Part shown: positions 37,913 through 46,550 of the stretch, piece after piece
Layout of the letters: each line of letters opens with the position of its first letter
Position numbering within the stretch: position 1 is the first letter of the stretch
Source of the DNA: an uncultured Clostridia bacterium
GTDB lineage: Bacteria > Bacillota > Clostridia > Oscillospirales > Acutalibacteraceae
DNA: 64,000 nt
Direction: 5' to 3'
Assembly: GCA_947369085.1 (NCBI GenBank)
Contig: CANBJR010000002.1
Span: 1 to 64,000, forward strand
Notes under the pieces: model-generated
Seen by the model: the letters and a program-made list of their open reading frames with translations, nothing else
The model's database searches: none
What the model was told of the DNA's origin: nothing
Made by a program: the position numbers and the translations under genes

Positions 37913-37926
37913 AAAACAAATGTTTG
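37913..37926 (+). promoter_or_regulatory. LexA (SOS) box at lexA
   Basis: AAAACAAATGTTTG matches the Gram-positive SOS consensus CGAACRNRYGTTYG at 12 of 14 positions, the two misses being the outer C and G of the left half. It overlaps the -35 of the lexA promoter, the usual place for autorepression. Confidence 0.65.
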
Positions 37927-37952
37927 ATTTTTTGAATTGTATATGTTATACT
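37924..37952 (+). promoter_or_regulatory. lexA promoter
   Basis: TTGATT (37924-37929) and TATACT (37947-37952), 17-bp spacer; about 18 bases later the transcript would reach AAAGGTG and the lexA ATG. Confidence 0.75.
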
Positions 37953-37976
37953 TTAGTCGGAAAGGTGCGTGATTTT

Positions 37977-38567
37977 ATGAAACCCCTAAGCAAAAGCCAG
38001 CAGAAAATTCTGGATTATCTCAAGGAGTGCTCTGTCGAAGGCAGAGTTCCGTCAGTACGTGAAATATGCAGTAAAACAGGGCTAAGCTCAACTTCAACTG
38101 TTCACCATCACCTTACGGCACTTGAAGAAAAGGGTTTAATCTCACGCGAGCACGGCGTCAACAGATGCATAAAAGTAAGCGGTGAGGAAAAGTCGTCAGG
38201 AGTTCCCGTGCTCGGACGAGTTGCAGCAGGTTACCCGATTCTTGCTGTTGAGGACATTGAGTGCTATGTGCCTGTTCCCGAAAGCCTAAGACGAGGCAGA
38301 GAGCTTTTTGCCCTGCGTGTTCAGGGTGAAAGTATGATAAACGCAGGTATTCTTGACAACGATATTGTTATAGTTCACCGCACTCCCGTTGCCGAAAACG
38401 GTGAAATTGTTGTTGCACTTGTCGGCGATGAAGCTACCGTAAAGAGATTTTACAAGGAAAACGGTCATTTCAGGTTACAGCCCGAAAACGACATCTTTGA
38501 GCCAATTATTGTTGACGAGGTTGTTCTGCTCGGCAAGGTAATTTCCCTTGTCAGATATATGGAGTAA
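37977..38567 (+). CDS. lexA: LexA SOS repressor
   Basis: A 196-aa repressor-protease. The winged helix occupies residues 1-68 (PSVREICSKTGLSSTSTVHHHL). The Ala84-Gly85 cleavage site lies in GRVAAGYPILA, Ser119 in VQGESM and the general base Lys156 in DEATVKRF. RecA-nucleoprotein would trigger self-cleavage and release SOS genes. The frame is open upstream to 37920, but the ATG at 37977 follows AAAGGTG and starts the domain, and the earlier ATG lies inside the LexA box and promoter. The downstream lipoprotein gene starts five bases after its stop. Confidence 0.96.
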   Translation: MKPLSKSQQKILDYLKECSVEGRVPSVREICSKTGLSSTSTVHHHLTALEEKGLISREHGVNRCIKVSGEEKSSGVPVLGRVAAGYPILAVEDIECYVPVPESLRRGRELFALRVQGESMINAGILDNDIVIVHRTPVAENGEIVVALVGDEATVKRFYKENGHFRLQPENDIFEPIIVDEVVLLGKVISLVRYME

Positions 38568-38572
38568 AAGAG

Positions 38573-39484
38573 ATGAAAAAGTTACCGGTATTTTTTCTTA
38601 CAATAGTCCTGACTATAACTTTTTCAGGTTGCAGATATCAATCAACCTTAAATATATCACCTGACAGTCCGTATAATTTTGAATCGTATGAAAACAAAAA
38701 CGGAATTTCCGAAATCGAACCGATAGCTTTAAGCGGCGATTGTGGCAAAAAATGTGTTTCATATAAATTTACATATACTTCAGATATTTACAGCGTAAAA
38801 GCGTACATTTCCATTCCGATTGATTGTATAGAAAACACACGTCCATATGAATGTATTATCTACAACCGAGGCGGAAATAACAAAATCGGACTTATTGATG
38901 ACGAAGATACCGCAGTAATATCTGCTGAAACCAACAGAGTTGTTGTAGCTTCTCAATATAGGGGTGCAGACGGTGGAACAGGACAAGACCAATTCGGCGG
39001 TGACGATTTGGCAGATGTCACAACACTGATTGATTTATGTGAAAACTGCTTTGAATTTGCAAGCGTTGATAATCTGTGTGTTGCAGGAGTATCACGAGGC
39101 GGAATGATGACGTATATGACAGCACGAACAGACAACCGTGTTAAACGCATAATTGCCGTTTCGACAGTCAGCGACTTGTTTAAAGCCTATAACGACAGAG
39201 ATGATATGAAAACCGTCCTTTGGAATTATATTGGAGGTTCACCCGATGATTTGCCGTATGAATATGAAAAGCGTTCGGTGCTTTACTGGGCAGACGAAAT
39301 AAAAGTTCCCGTACTGATGATTCACAGCAAGCTTGATAAACAGGTTTCCTTTTCGCAGGCAGAAGAATTGAATAAAAAATTTGAAGAGTACAATGTCAAC
39401 TGCAAATTTGTAAGCTATGATGACGACGTTCACGGCTTTCACAAAGAGGACCGCAAAATTATTTCCGAGTGGCTAAATGAGTAG
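38573..39484 (+). CDS. Alpha/beta-hydrolase lipoprotein (S9 peptidase/esterase-like)
   Basis: A 303-aa predicted lipoprotein: signal peptide with lipobox FSGC (Cys20), then an alpha/beta hydrolase domain. Nucleophile Ser is in AGVSRGGMMTYM near residues 176-187, the acid Asp in IHSKLDKQVSF and the base His in DDDVHGFHKED, as in prolyl-oligopeptidase family members. It has no N-terminal propeller, so it is the short, esterase/peptidase-like form. It starts just after lexA and may be read through from it, though an SOS role is not implied. Substrate unknown. Confidence 0.85.
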   Translation: MKKLPVFFLTIVLTITFSGCRYQSTLNISPDSPYNFESYENKNGISEIEPIALSGDCGKKCVSYKFTYTSDIYSVKAYISIPIDCIENTRPYECIIYNRGGNNKIGLIDDEDTAVISAETNRVVVASQYRGADGGTGQDQFGGDDLADVTTLIDLCENCFEFASVDNLCVAGVSRGGMMTYMTARTDNRVKRIIAVSTVSDLFKAYNDRDDMKTVLWNYIGGSPDDLPYEYEKRSVLYWADEIKVPVLMIHSKLDKQVSFSQAEELNKKFEEYNVNCKFVSYDDDVHGFHKEDRKIISEWLNE

Positions 39485-39495
39485 AATATAATCAA

Positions 39496-39540
39496 ACCCC
39501 TGTGCAGGCTGTGAAAAGCAACTTGTACGGGGGTGTTTTA
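39496..39540 (+). terminator. Terminator between two convergent hydrolase genes
   Basis: Arms 39496-39508 and 39522-39534 (ACCCC.../...GGGGT with some G-U pairs), then GTTTTA. It may serve both directions. Confidence 0.6.
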
Positions 39541-39543
39541 AAT

Positions 39544-40593
39544 TCAGGCAACAGCGTTCAGATATGCGTTAAGGCGCGTCTGAACATTTTTTTCGAGATT
39601 TCTGTAAAAAAACTGATAATCGTAAATGTGATAAATGCCCTCGCCCATTATGTCGAGCCCCGAAGGGTAATCTTTGGAAGAAACGTCCGTTACCTTGAGC
39701 GTTCCTCGCTTACTGTCGATGTATGCACCGGTTAGGTTTTTAATCTCTTGTGTAATATTTCCGCTGTAGTCGGTAAAGCAGGCGCCGAGATTTTCGCTCT
39801 TGTCAGCTTTGGCTGAATCGGTTTTCCAGTTCAGCGGATTGATTGCAAGCGTCTTTACGCCCTCGGGTACCATAAGCGACGAGTCAACACCCTCAGCCTC
39901 ACTGTTAAATGAAATAACAACTCCCGTATCGCTCTCAGCCTGAGCCGACTTTAACTGAGGATATTCACTAACCTCGTCCTCAGTAAGTCTCCAGCCGATT
40001 GCGTAGCAGGCGACAAGCTGTTTTTGCCTTTCTTCATTGGCAAAGCACTCCTTTACAAGCCTTATGCTCATATCCGCACCCTGCGAAAATCCCGCAATAA
40101 TTATCGGTCTGCCGTTGTTGCAGTTCTGCATATAATATTCAAACGATTCCTCTACGTCCTCAAACGCCGTTTCAAGAGATTTATTGCAGACTTCTTCGCT
40201 CATAGCGTAAACCGAAAGTCCTATCTGGCTGTAATAAGGGGCAAAGAACCGACATTCATCGTCATAAATTCCCTTTTCCATATTTGTTGCACCGAGGAAA
40301 TTTTCTTTGGTTTTTTCATCGTCAAGCGACATATTATATTCACTTTCCGAACCGTCGTACACCGTAGGACAAATAAAGAACACATCAGCCTTTTTGTCGC
40401 TTTCTTCATTATCAAAATACGCCCAGTTTTCTCTGTCGGCATATTTTGAATTTTTAACTACCTGTTTGTTAGTTTCCTGCGTTGACTTAACAACGGTTTC
40501 CGAAGCCGTAGACTTTGGTTGCTCGGAACAACCGGCAAGAATGGCTGAACCTGCCAAAATTGCCGACATCAAAATTGCAAGCAGTTTTTTCAT
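39544..40593 (-). CDS. DUF3089 lipoprotein (alpha/beta-hydrolase-like)
   Basis: A 349-aa lipoprotein with signal peptide and lipobox LAGC near residue 22. VFFICPTVYDGSESEYN near 71-87 is the DUF3089 opening, RFFAPYYSQIGLSVYAM follows and IIIAGFSQGADMSIRLVKE near 165-183 gives a G-x-S-x-G nucleophile elbow, so a hydrolase role (possibly cell envelope ester or peptide) is likely. ATG follows AAGGGG. It is 59 bp downstream of htrA with no terminator, so it may be co-transcribed with it. Confidence 0.82.
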   Translation of the reverse strand: MKKLLAILMSAILAGSAILAGCSEQPKSTASETVVKSTQETNKQVVKNSKYADRENWAYFDNEESDKKADVFFICPTVYDGSESEYNMSLDDEKTKENFLGATNMEKGIYDDECRFFAPYYSQIGLSVYAMSEEVCNKSLETAFEDVEESFEYYMQNCNNGRPIIIAGFSQGADMSIRLVKECFANEERQKQLVACYAIGWRLTEDEVSEYPQLKSAQAESDTGVVISFNSEAEGVDSSLMVPEGVKTLAINPLNWKTDSAKADKSENLGACFTDYSGNITQEIKNLTGAYIDSKRGTLKVTDVSSKDYPSGLDIMGEGIYHIYDYQFFYRNLEKNVQTRLNAYLNAVA

Positions 40594-40652
40594 AATTGTT
40601 TATACCCCTTTTTAATAATCACCAGAATGACCGCTAATTCCTCATTAAAATA

Positions 40653-42437
40653 TTATTTATCCTCAACAAGCGTGACCTCAGCCGCACCTGTTGAACCGTC
40701 CGACATTCTGTAATACTTAATCACAATCTTATCACCCGGCTTATGCGTTTCGAGCACCTCGTAAATATCGCTGAACGAATTAATTTCTTTATCGTCAACA
40801 CCCGTAATAATATCGTCTTTTTCCAGTCCTGTTCCGTCACACGGCCCGCCCGCTATAATTTCATCAACAAGTATTCCCATAGGAACGCCGTATTCCGAAG
40901 CGGCAGTTGAAGAAATGTTGGTACCCGTAATTCCTATCTTAACTCTGCCCTCAACATAGCCCTTTTTCATAATCGTGTCTATTATATCCTTTGCAGTCGC
41001 AGACGGAATCGCAAAACCCATACCCTCGTACTTTTCCGACACAATTTTTGAGGTTGCAATACCGACAACCTGACCGTAGAGATTTACAATAGGTCCGCCC
41101 GAATTTCCGGGGTTGATTGCTGCGTCGGTCTGAATGTATTTTACAAGGCTTGTAGACGAAAGCTTTCTGTCAACAGCCGATACTATGCCCTTTGTAATTG
41201 AATTCTGATAATCGAGTCCGCCCGGGTTGCCGACAACAATAATGTCCTCGCCAAGCTCAATCTTTTCCGAATCTCCAAAGGCTGCCGGTTTAAGATTTTT
41301 CGCGTTGTCCATTTTTAGAATTGCAATATCTGTTCTTGAGTCGTAGCCTACAACACCTGCATTGTAGGTTTTGCCGTCGGAGGTGACAACCTGCAAAATA
41401 TATTTTGTTCTGCTGTTATCTACAACATGAGCGTTTGTAACAACATATCCGTCCGAGGTAATGATAATTCCGCTGCCCTGTGTTGCAGGGGTTTCGACAG
41501 ATGTAGCTTCATTCGTGTAGCCGACAATTCCCACAACGGACTCCGACACCTTATTAAACGCATATTCTGCGCTATATTCCTTGTTTGTGTCAGCGTCCTT
41601 TGGTTTGCTTTCAAGCACAACGCCCTTGTAATTCTCGTTAACCCTGTTGCTGTAGTCCGATTCCTTGTGCTCGGTCGCAGGTTTGGTTGACGGCTCTGCG
41701 TTCGGAATACTGTAGTCGTAATTCGGCATTGTAAAGTTAAAGCTGTTGGTTGAACTGTTATTCTGACCGTTGCTGTTTGTCGCCATATAAGCGAAAAGCC
41801 CTGCAACACTTCCGAAAAGCAAAACGCAAAGCACAACAATAATTACAACAAGCCCTATGTTCACCTTCTTTTTGGGAGGAGTAGGAGGCACTTGAGGATA
41901 AGGTGCGTAATTGTTGTACTGCGGCGGTGCATTGTAAAAATTCGGATTGTACTGATTTTGCGGAGTCGGATTATACTGACCCTGATTGCCGTAACCGCCG
42001 TAATTTACATTTGGAGCGCCGTAATTATTCTGAATCGGCATTCCGTTTTGAACATAATTAATATTGCCCGAATACTGCGGGTGCGAGTAGTCATTATTCC
42101 AAGCGTTTTCAACGTTTGGTCTTTGTTGTGCATAGGCGGGAGTTCGCTGATACTCATTCTGCTGTGCATCATGTACTTCCGAAGTACCCTGCACCGGCAC
42201 ACTCGGAATTTCTTCACAAACAGGCTCGTTTGTAAAGCTTGTGTTCTGAACCTGTTCAGCTTCAGCATTTACATTCTGCACATTTTGCTCATTAACCTCT
42301 GTAGGCTCCTGCTGATTAGCACTCTCGTCTGAGGAAAAGCGCTGCGAATCAGCAAAAACTTCACTGCTTTTATCGGTAAACGGTTTTTGCGGAGCAACGC
42401 CGTAAAAGCCATTCTCAAAGTTATTATTATTTTCCAT
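40653..42437 (-). CDS. Membrane-anchored HtrA/DegP-type serine protease with PDZ domain
   Basis: A 594-aa surface-quality-control protease. A long Asn/Gln/Pro-rich cytoplasmic tail (1-190) precedes one membrane helix (about 194-218). The trypsin-like domain has His337 (TNAHVVDN), Asp370 (SRTDIAILKMD) and Ser446 (NPGNSGGP), and a single PDZ domain (about 500-590) ends the protein. The tail repeats N, Q, Y and P (QYNPTPQNQYNPNFYN), which is unusual and presumably disordered. ATG follows AGGAGA; an upstream in-frame start has no support. Confidence 0.93.
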   Translation of the reverse strand: MENNNNFENGFYGVAPQKPFTDKSSEVFADSQRFSSDESANQQEPTEVNEQNVQNVNAEAEQVQNTSFTNEPVCEEIPSVPVQGTSEVHDAQQNEYQRTPAYAQQRPNVENAWNNDYSHPQYSGNINYVQNGMPIQNNYGAPNVNYGGYGNQGQYNPTPQNQYNPNFYNAPPQYNNYAPYPQVPPTPPKKKVNIGLVVIIVVLCVLLFGSVAGLFAYMATNSNGQNNSSTNSFNFTMPNYDYSIPNAEPSTKPATEHKESDYSNRVNENYKGVVLESKPKDADTNKEYSAEYAFNKVSESVVGIVGYTNEATSVETPATQGSGIIITSDGYVVTNAHVVDNSRTKYILQVVTSDGKTYNAGVVGYDSRTDIAILKMDNAKNLKPAAFGDSEKIELGEDIIVVGNPGGLDYQNSITKGIVSAVDRKLSSTSLVKYIQTDAAINPGNSGGPIVNLYGQVVGIATSKIVSEKYEGMGFAIPSATAKDIIDTIMKKGYVEGRVKIGITGTNISSTAASEYGVPMGILVDEIIAGGPCDGTGLEKDDIITGVDDKEINSFSDIYEVLETHKPGDKIVIKYYRMSDGSTGAAEVTLVEDK

Positions 42438-42470
42438 ATCAAATTCTCCTAAGTATGAAATATATATATA

Positions 42471-42499
42471 ATTATACAACCTCACTGCATTAAAAGCAA
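42471..42499 (-). promoter_or_regulatory. Promoter of htrA
   Basis: TATAAT (42471-42476) with TTGCTT (42494-42499) 17 bp upstream on the minus strand. A 17-base inverted repeat directly abuts the -35. Confidence 0.6.
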
Positions 42500-42500
42500 T

Positions 42501-42517
42501 AACTTACACAGTAAGTT
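42501..42517. promoter_or_regulatory. Inverted repeat next to the htrA -35 element
   Basis: AACTTAC-ACA-GTAAGTT, perfect 7-bp arms. The position (centre near -43 relative to the predicted start) is typical of an activator or repressor operator for a stress gene. Regulator unknown. Confidence 0.4.
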
Positions 42518-42539
42518 CGTATATATTTTACCATAAATT

Positions 42540-43056
42540 TTATGTCAAGCACTTGATAATAAAGAAGAATAGCTTATTTTAAAATTTGAAATTTTAGAGT
42601 ATTACTGAGGTTATCTTTTGGTATTCGTAGTACAGTGTTAATGCTAAAAGTTGTCAAATCAGGATTGATAATTAAATCAATTTTAATGTAGGGAACGGTC
42701 TTGACCGTTCCGATTACACAAGTGTTATCTGTAGTCCTGCGGAACAGTCAAGACTGTTCCCTACAATATATGATTCAGCATTATCGTTTTCAAGTGTGAA
42801 TTTTTAGATTTTACAAGGTACTACGCAGAACTTTATTAAGGTTCCGTTTGTTATTACCCCCAACATTTATTATAGAACCTTTTTTATTTCAAAAGCGCCC
42901 AAACAAATTGTTATTGCTTTGAAACAGTATAATATTTATTTAAAAAAATCTTGTGAGCAAATTATGAAAATTTCGTGATTATTCATTAAAATACGCAGAT
43001 AAACAAGGTAAATTGATAAATTGTTAAAAAATTATCAAAAAGTTTCTTTAAAAGGC
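42540..43056. other. Non-coding interval between htrA and fba
   Basis: About 500 bases without a supportable gene. It contains a large inverted repeat (42687-42765, see separate entry) and GGTTC...GAACCTTTTTT around 42840-42885, a weak terminator-like fold with a long loop. The remainder is AT-rich. Confidence 0.6.
42687..42765. repeat. Palindromic intergenic repeat (GTAGGGAAC family)
   Basis: Two 26-base arms (42687-42712 and 42740-42765), each itself a near-palindrome (GGAACGGTCTTGACCGTTCC and its counterpart with AGTC/GACT), are inverted copies of one another with three mismatches. The ends are TGTAGGG...CCCTACA. Relatives occur at 44330-44350, 52175-52204 and 52311-52389. Confidence 0.8.
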
Positions 43057-43085
43057 TTTATATTTAAAAAAAATTATTGTATAAT
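43057..43085 (+). promoter_or_regulatory. Probable fba promoter
   Basis: TATAAT (43080-43085) with a weak TTTATA at the -35 position (43057-43062), about 60 bases before the gene. Confidence 0.45.
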
Positions 43086-43147
43086 AAAAATAACTCAACA
43101 GGGAAAGACGTTTTTCTGCTGAAATTTTTTACAAAAGGAAGATTAAA

Positions 43148-44014
43148 ATGCCATTAGTAAATGCTAAAGAAATGCTTACAAAAGCAAAGGCAGGCCACTA
43201 TGCAGTAGGTCAGTTCAACATCAACAACCTTGAATGGACAAAGTCAATTCTTTTAACAGCACAGGAGCTTAACTCTCCCGTAATTCTCGGTGTTTCCGAG
43301 GGCGCAGGAAAATATATGTGCGGCTACAAGACAGTAGTTGGTATGGTTAACGGTATGCTTGAGGAACTTAACATCACAGTTCCCGTTGCACTTCACCTTG
43401 ACCACGGTTCATACGAAGGCGCTAAGGCTTGTATCGAAGCAGGTTTTAGCTCTGTAATGTTTGACGGTTCACACTATCCCATTGAGGAGAACATCGAAAA
43501 AACAAAGGAACTCGTTGCAACCTGCGAAAAGCTCGGTCTTTCACTTGAGGCTGAGGTTGGTTCAATCGGCGGCGAGGAAGACGGCGTAATCGGCGCAGGC
43601 GAATGTGCTGACCCCGAAGAGTGCAAGATGATTGCAGACCTCGGCGTTACAATGCTCGCAGCAGGTATCGGCAACATTCACGGCAAATATCCCGAAAACT
43701 GGCAGGGCTTAAGCTTTGAAACACTCGACGCTATTCAGAAGCTCACAGGCGAAATGCCCCTCGTACTCCACGGCGGCACAGGTATTCCTGCTGATATGAT
43801 TAAGAAGGCAATTTCTCTCGGCGTTTCAAAAATTAACGTAAACACAGAGTGCCAGCTCGCATTTGCAGCAGCAACAAGAGAATACATTGAAGCAGGCAAA
43901 GACACTCAGGGCAAGGGCTTTGACCCCAGAAAGCTCCTCGCTCCCGGTGCAGAAGCAATCAAGGCTACTGTTAAGGAAAAGATGGAACTCTTCGGTTCAG
44001 TAGGCAAGGCTTAA
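43148..44014 (+). CDS. fba: Class II fructose-bisphosphate aldolase
   Basis: A 288-aa zinc-dependent glycolytic aldolase cleaving fructose-1,6-bisphosphate. Motifs are VGQFNINNLEW near residues 20-30, VALHLDHGSYE near 78-88 (catalytic Asp and zinc His), MFDGSHYPIEENIEKTKE near 106-123, GIGNIHGKYP near 176-185 (zinc His) and LVLHGGTGIP / INVNTECQ near 206-235. Length and all ligands agree with the family. Its G+C and codon choice suggest high expression. ATG follows AAAAGGAAG; monocistronic with terminator at 44051. Confidence 0.97.
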   Translation: MPLVNAKEMLTKAKAGHYAVGQFNINNLEWTKSILLTAQELNSPVILGVSEGAGKYMCGYKTVVGMVNGMLEELNITVPVALHLDHGSYEGAKACIEAGFSSVMFDGSHYPIEENIEKTKELVATCEKLGLSLEAEVGSIGGEEDGVIGAGECADPEECKMIADLGVTMLAAGIGNIHGKYPENWQGLSFETLDAIQKLTGEMPLVLHGGTGIPADMIKKAISLGVSKINVNTECQLAFAAATREYIEAGKDTQGKGFDPRKLLAPGAEAIKATVKEKMELFGSVGKA

Positions 44015-44050
44015 TTTTAAGCAAATCTGAATATTAATTATAAAACAAAT

Positions 44051-44086
44051 GTCGGACATCGCAAAACGGTGTCCGGCCTTTTTGTT
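44051..44086 (+). terminator. fba terminator
   Basis: GTCGGACATCG / CGGTGTCCGGC with loop CAAAA, then CTTTTTG. It belongs to the GGTCGG hairpin family also seen at 44413, 47881 and 49570. Confidence 0.85.
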
Positions 44087-44167
44087 TATTTTATATTTAC
44101 AATTGACAATGAAATACATAATTAATATAATAATATCGTAAAGGAACGGCGGCGGTTTTTCCGACTC

Positions 44168-44180
44168 CCTTGTGAAAGGG
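44168..44180 (+). promoter_or_regulatory. Hairpin over the Shine-Dalgarno of the small peptide gene
   Basis: CCCTT (5 bp) pairs with AAGGG across a short GTGA loop, tying up part of the strong AAAGGGGGTG site about ten bases before the ATG at 44194. Such sequestration is common in small toxic-peptide mRNAs; here it is only predicted. Confidence 0.4.
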
Positions 44181-44193
44181 GGTGTATATTCAA

Positions 44194-44277
44194 ATGGCGG
44201 ATATGATTTACATAATATCATTTGCTGTTTTACTGGTAGCTTTGAACGAAGTCATCAAGAATATAAAAAAGAAATAA
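44194..44277 (+). CDS. 27-aa hydrophobic peptide (possible type I toxin or small membrane protein)
   Basis: An unusually clear small gene: ATG eleven bases after AAAGGGGG, a 27-codon frame and a strong terminator overlapping the stop. The peptide begins MADMIYIISF, continues as one membrane-spanning stretch through about residue 17 and ends in a basic tail (KNIKKK). This layout (short acidic start, single helix, Lys-rich end) resembles holin-like/Fst-type toxic peptides and similar small membrane proteins of Firmicutes. No antisense antitoxin RNA promoter was identified. Family membership is a guess from layout, not from homology. Confidence 0.6.
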   Translation: MADMIYIISFAVLLVALNEVIKNIKKK

Positions 44278-44309
44278 CCGCCCTGTAATCGCAATACAGA
44301 GCGGTTTTA
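44276..44309 (+). terminator. Terminator of the small peptide gene
   Basis: AACCGC-C-CTGTA against TACAG-A-GCGGTT, seven-base loop, followed by TT. It overlaps the stop codon, so the unit is very compact. Confidence 0.8.
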
Positions 44310-44329
44310 ACAAATATAAAACCATCGTG

Positions 44330-44350
44330 CGGAACAGCCAAAACCGTTCC
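44330..44350. repeat. Partial copy of the GGAAC...GTTCC repeat
   Basis: CGGAACAGCCAAAACCGTTCC resembles one arm of the repeat at 42687-42765. Confidence 0.5.
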
Positions 44351-44412
44351 TTTCACTATTATATTATCACAACAACATCACTATGTCAATAACAATACAC
44401 CAAATTATAAGC

Positions 44413-44450
44413 AAGGTCGGAACATCACAAACGATGCCCGACCTTTTGTT
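44413..44450 (+). terminator. GGTCGG-family hairpin between the peptide gene and lepA
   Basis: AAGGTCGG-AA-CATC / GATG-C-CCGACCTT followed on the plus strand by TTGTTTTC. The U-tract is better on the plus strand although the convergent lepA also ends here; possibly bidirectional. Confidence 0.65.
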
Positions 44451-44541
44451 TTCATATTTACTGTCATACTCCCTTGTGTTCGTCACGACAGCAACAATAC
44501 ATTTAATCTGTCATCACAACACTATTTTAGCTTATGCAAAA

Positions 44542-46353
44542 TCAGTCCGTGTCCAATTTCAAAACAGCCATAAATGCCTCTTGCGGAACTTCTACCGAGC
44601 CGAGCTGGCGCATACGCTTTTTGCCCTCTTTCTGCTTTTCAAGCAGTTTCTTCTTTCGGCTGATGTCACCGCCGTAGCACTTTGCAAGCACGTCCTTGCG
44701 CATAGCCTTAACGGTTTCTCTTGCTATGATTTTGCCGCCTATGCAAGCCTGAATCGGCACTTCAAAAAGCTGTCTGGGGATTTTCTCCTTGAGCTTTTCA
44801 GCCATTTTTCTCGCCCTTCCGTAAGCCTTGTCCTTGTGAATGATAAACGAAAGTGCGTCTACAACCTCGCCGTTGAGCATAATGTCAAGCTTTACAAGCT
44901 CACTCGGAACATACTCCTTCATTTCATAGTCAAACGAAGCATAGCCTCTAGTGCGTGATTTAAGCGTGTCGAAGAAATCATAAATAATCTCGGCAAGCGG
45001 AAGAATATAGTGCAAATCCACTCTGTCGGCATCAATATACTGCATATCGACAAACGTACCTCGTCTGTCCTGACAAAGCTCCATAATGTTGCCGACATAC
45101 TCCTTTGGCGTGTAAATATGAGCGTCTGCAACAGGCTCCTCAGCCGTCTGGATAAGCGACGGGTCGGGGTAATTTGTGGGATTGTCAATCATCTCAACAG
45201 TGCCGTCGGTACGTGTAATTCTGTAAATAACGCTCGGTGCAGTGGTAATCAAATCAAGCTGATATTCACGCTCAAGGCGCTCCTGAATAATCTCCATATG
45301 CAGAAGTCCGAGAAATCCGCAGCGGAAACCAAATCCGAGCGCAACCGAGGTTTCAGGCTCAAACGAGAGCGCCGCATCATTGAGCTGTAACTTTTCAAGA
45401 GCGTCCTTTAAGTCACCGTACTTTGCGCCGTCAACGGGATAAATTCCGCAGAAAACCATCGGCTGAGCCTCACGATAGCCCGGCAAAGGCTCTTCGGCAG
45501 GATTTGACGTAAGTGTTACCGTATCGCCTACCTTTGCGTCGGCAAGTGTTTTGATAGAGCCTGCAATATAGCCAACCTCGCCTGCGTAAAGCCCGTCGGT
45601 CTTTTCCATCTGTGTTGCATGCATAAGTCCGCACTCAACAACGTTGAATTTGCTGCCCGTAGCCATAAGCTTAAATTCATCGCCGGGGTGAATCTGCCCC
45701 TCTTTAAGTCTTACGTATATTATAACACCCTTGTAGCTGTCGTAGTAGCTGTCAAAAATCAGCGCACGAAGCGGTGCGTTAACGTCACCTGACGGTGCAG
45801 GAATGTCGGTAACCACCTTTTCAAGCACGGCATGAATATTAATTCCTGCCTTTGCCGAAATTTTCGGAGCATCCTCGGCAGGAATTCCGATAACATCTTC
45901 AATCTCCTGAATAACTCTGTCGGGATCAGCGCTCGGCAAGTCAATTTTATTGACAACAGGGACAATTTCAAGTCCGCTGTCAACTGCAAGATATGTGTTT
46001 GCAAGCGTCTGCGCCTCAATTCCCTGCGATGCGTCAACAACTAAAATTGCACCCTCGCATGCAGCAAGGGAACGTGAAACCTCGTAATTAAAGTCAACAT
46101 GACCCGGTGTGTCGATAAGATTGAACAGGTACTCTTCGCCGTCATCAGCCTTATATACCACGCTGACTGCACGAGCTTTGATTGTAATTCCTCTTTCCCT
46201 CTCAAGCTCCATATCGTCGAGCAATTGAGACTCCATATCACGTGCGGAAACAGAGTTTGTCTGCTCCAAGATTCTGTCGGCAAGCGTACTTTTGCCGTGG
46301 TCTATGTGAGCAATAATGCTGAAATTCCTGATTTTATCCTGCGGAAAAGACAA
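44542..46353 (-). CDS. lepA: Elongation factor 4
   Basis: A 603-aa translational GTPase that back-translocates stalled ribosomes. The G domain starts with [14 protein letters not shown] (residues 12-25), has [10 protein letters not shown] and [13 protein letters not shown], then NKIDLP; the LepA-specific C-terminal domain ends the protein ([29 protein letters not shown] near 559-587). Start is a TTG seven bases after AGGTG. A promoter with extended -10 lies 60 bp upstream. Confidence 0.97.
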   Translation of the reverse strand: MSFPQDKIRNFSIIAHIDHGKSTLADRILEQTNSVSARDMESQLLDDMELERERGITIKARAVSVVYKADDGEEYLFNLIDTPGHVDFNYEVSRSLAACEGAILVVDASQGIEAQTLANTYLAVDSGLEIVPVVNKIDLPSADPDRVIQEIEDVIGIPAEDAPKISAKAGINIHAVLEKVVTDIPAPSGDVNAPLRALIFDSYYDSYKGVIIYVRLKEGQIHPGDEFKLMATGSKFNVVECGLMHATQMEKTDGLYAGEVGYIAGSIKTLADAKVGDTVTLTSNPAEEPLPGYREAQPMVFCGIYPVDGAKYGDLKDALEKLQLNDAALSFEPETSVALGFGFRCGFLGLLHMEIIQERLEREYQLDLITTAPSVIYRITRTDGTVEMIDNPTNYPDPSLIQTAEEPVADAHIYTPKEYVGNIMELCQDRRGTFVDMQYIDADRVDLHYILPLAEIIYDFFDTLKSRTRGYASFDYEMKEYVPSELVKLDIMLNGEVVDALSFIIHKDKAYGRARKMAEKLKEKIPRQLFEVPIQACIGGKIIARETVKAMRKDVLAKCYGGDISRKKKLLEKQKEGKKRMRQLGSVEVPQEAFMAVLKLDTD

Positions 46354-46412
46354 TGTAAATCACCTTTTTCTGTTTTTTAATATTTTTCGCTTTTACATTT
46401 AATATCTATGTT

Positions 46413-46441
46413 ATTATACCATATCCAAAAGCCTGCGACAA
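46413..46441 (-). promoter_or_regulatory. lepA promoter
   Basis: Extended -10 TGG-TATAAT (46413-46418) and TTGTCG (46436-46441), 17 bp apart on the minus strand. Confidence 0.65.
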
Positions 46442-46550
46442 GACATAGTTTTGAATATTCATACCTTATCATTGTCCGTTTTATGACACACACCGTCTTA
46501 TATAATATATATTGTAAGGCATATGAAAATCAAAAACGGAGGAAGGTATT

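Noticed and set aside
37920..37976. Longer LexA start at ATG 37920
   Set aside because: It lies within the LexA box and before the -10, so it would not be in the transcript.
44383..44958. Plus-strand 191-codon frame opposite lepA
   Set aside because: It overlaps the conserved C-terminal region of lepA in antisense and includes a terminator; no ribosome site.
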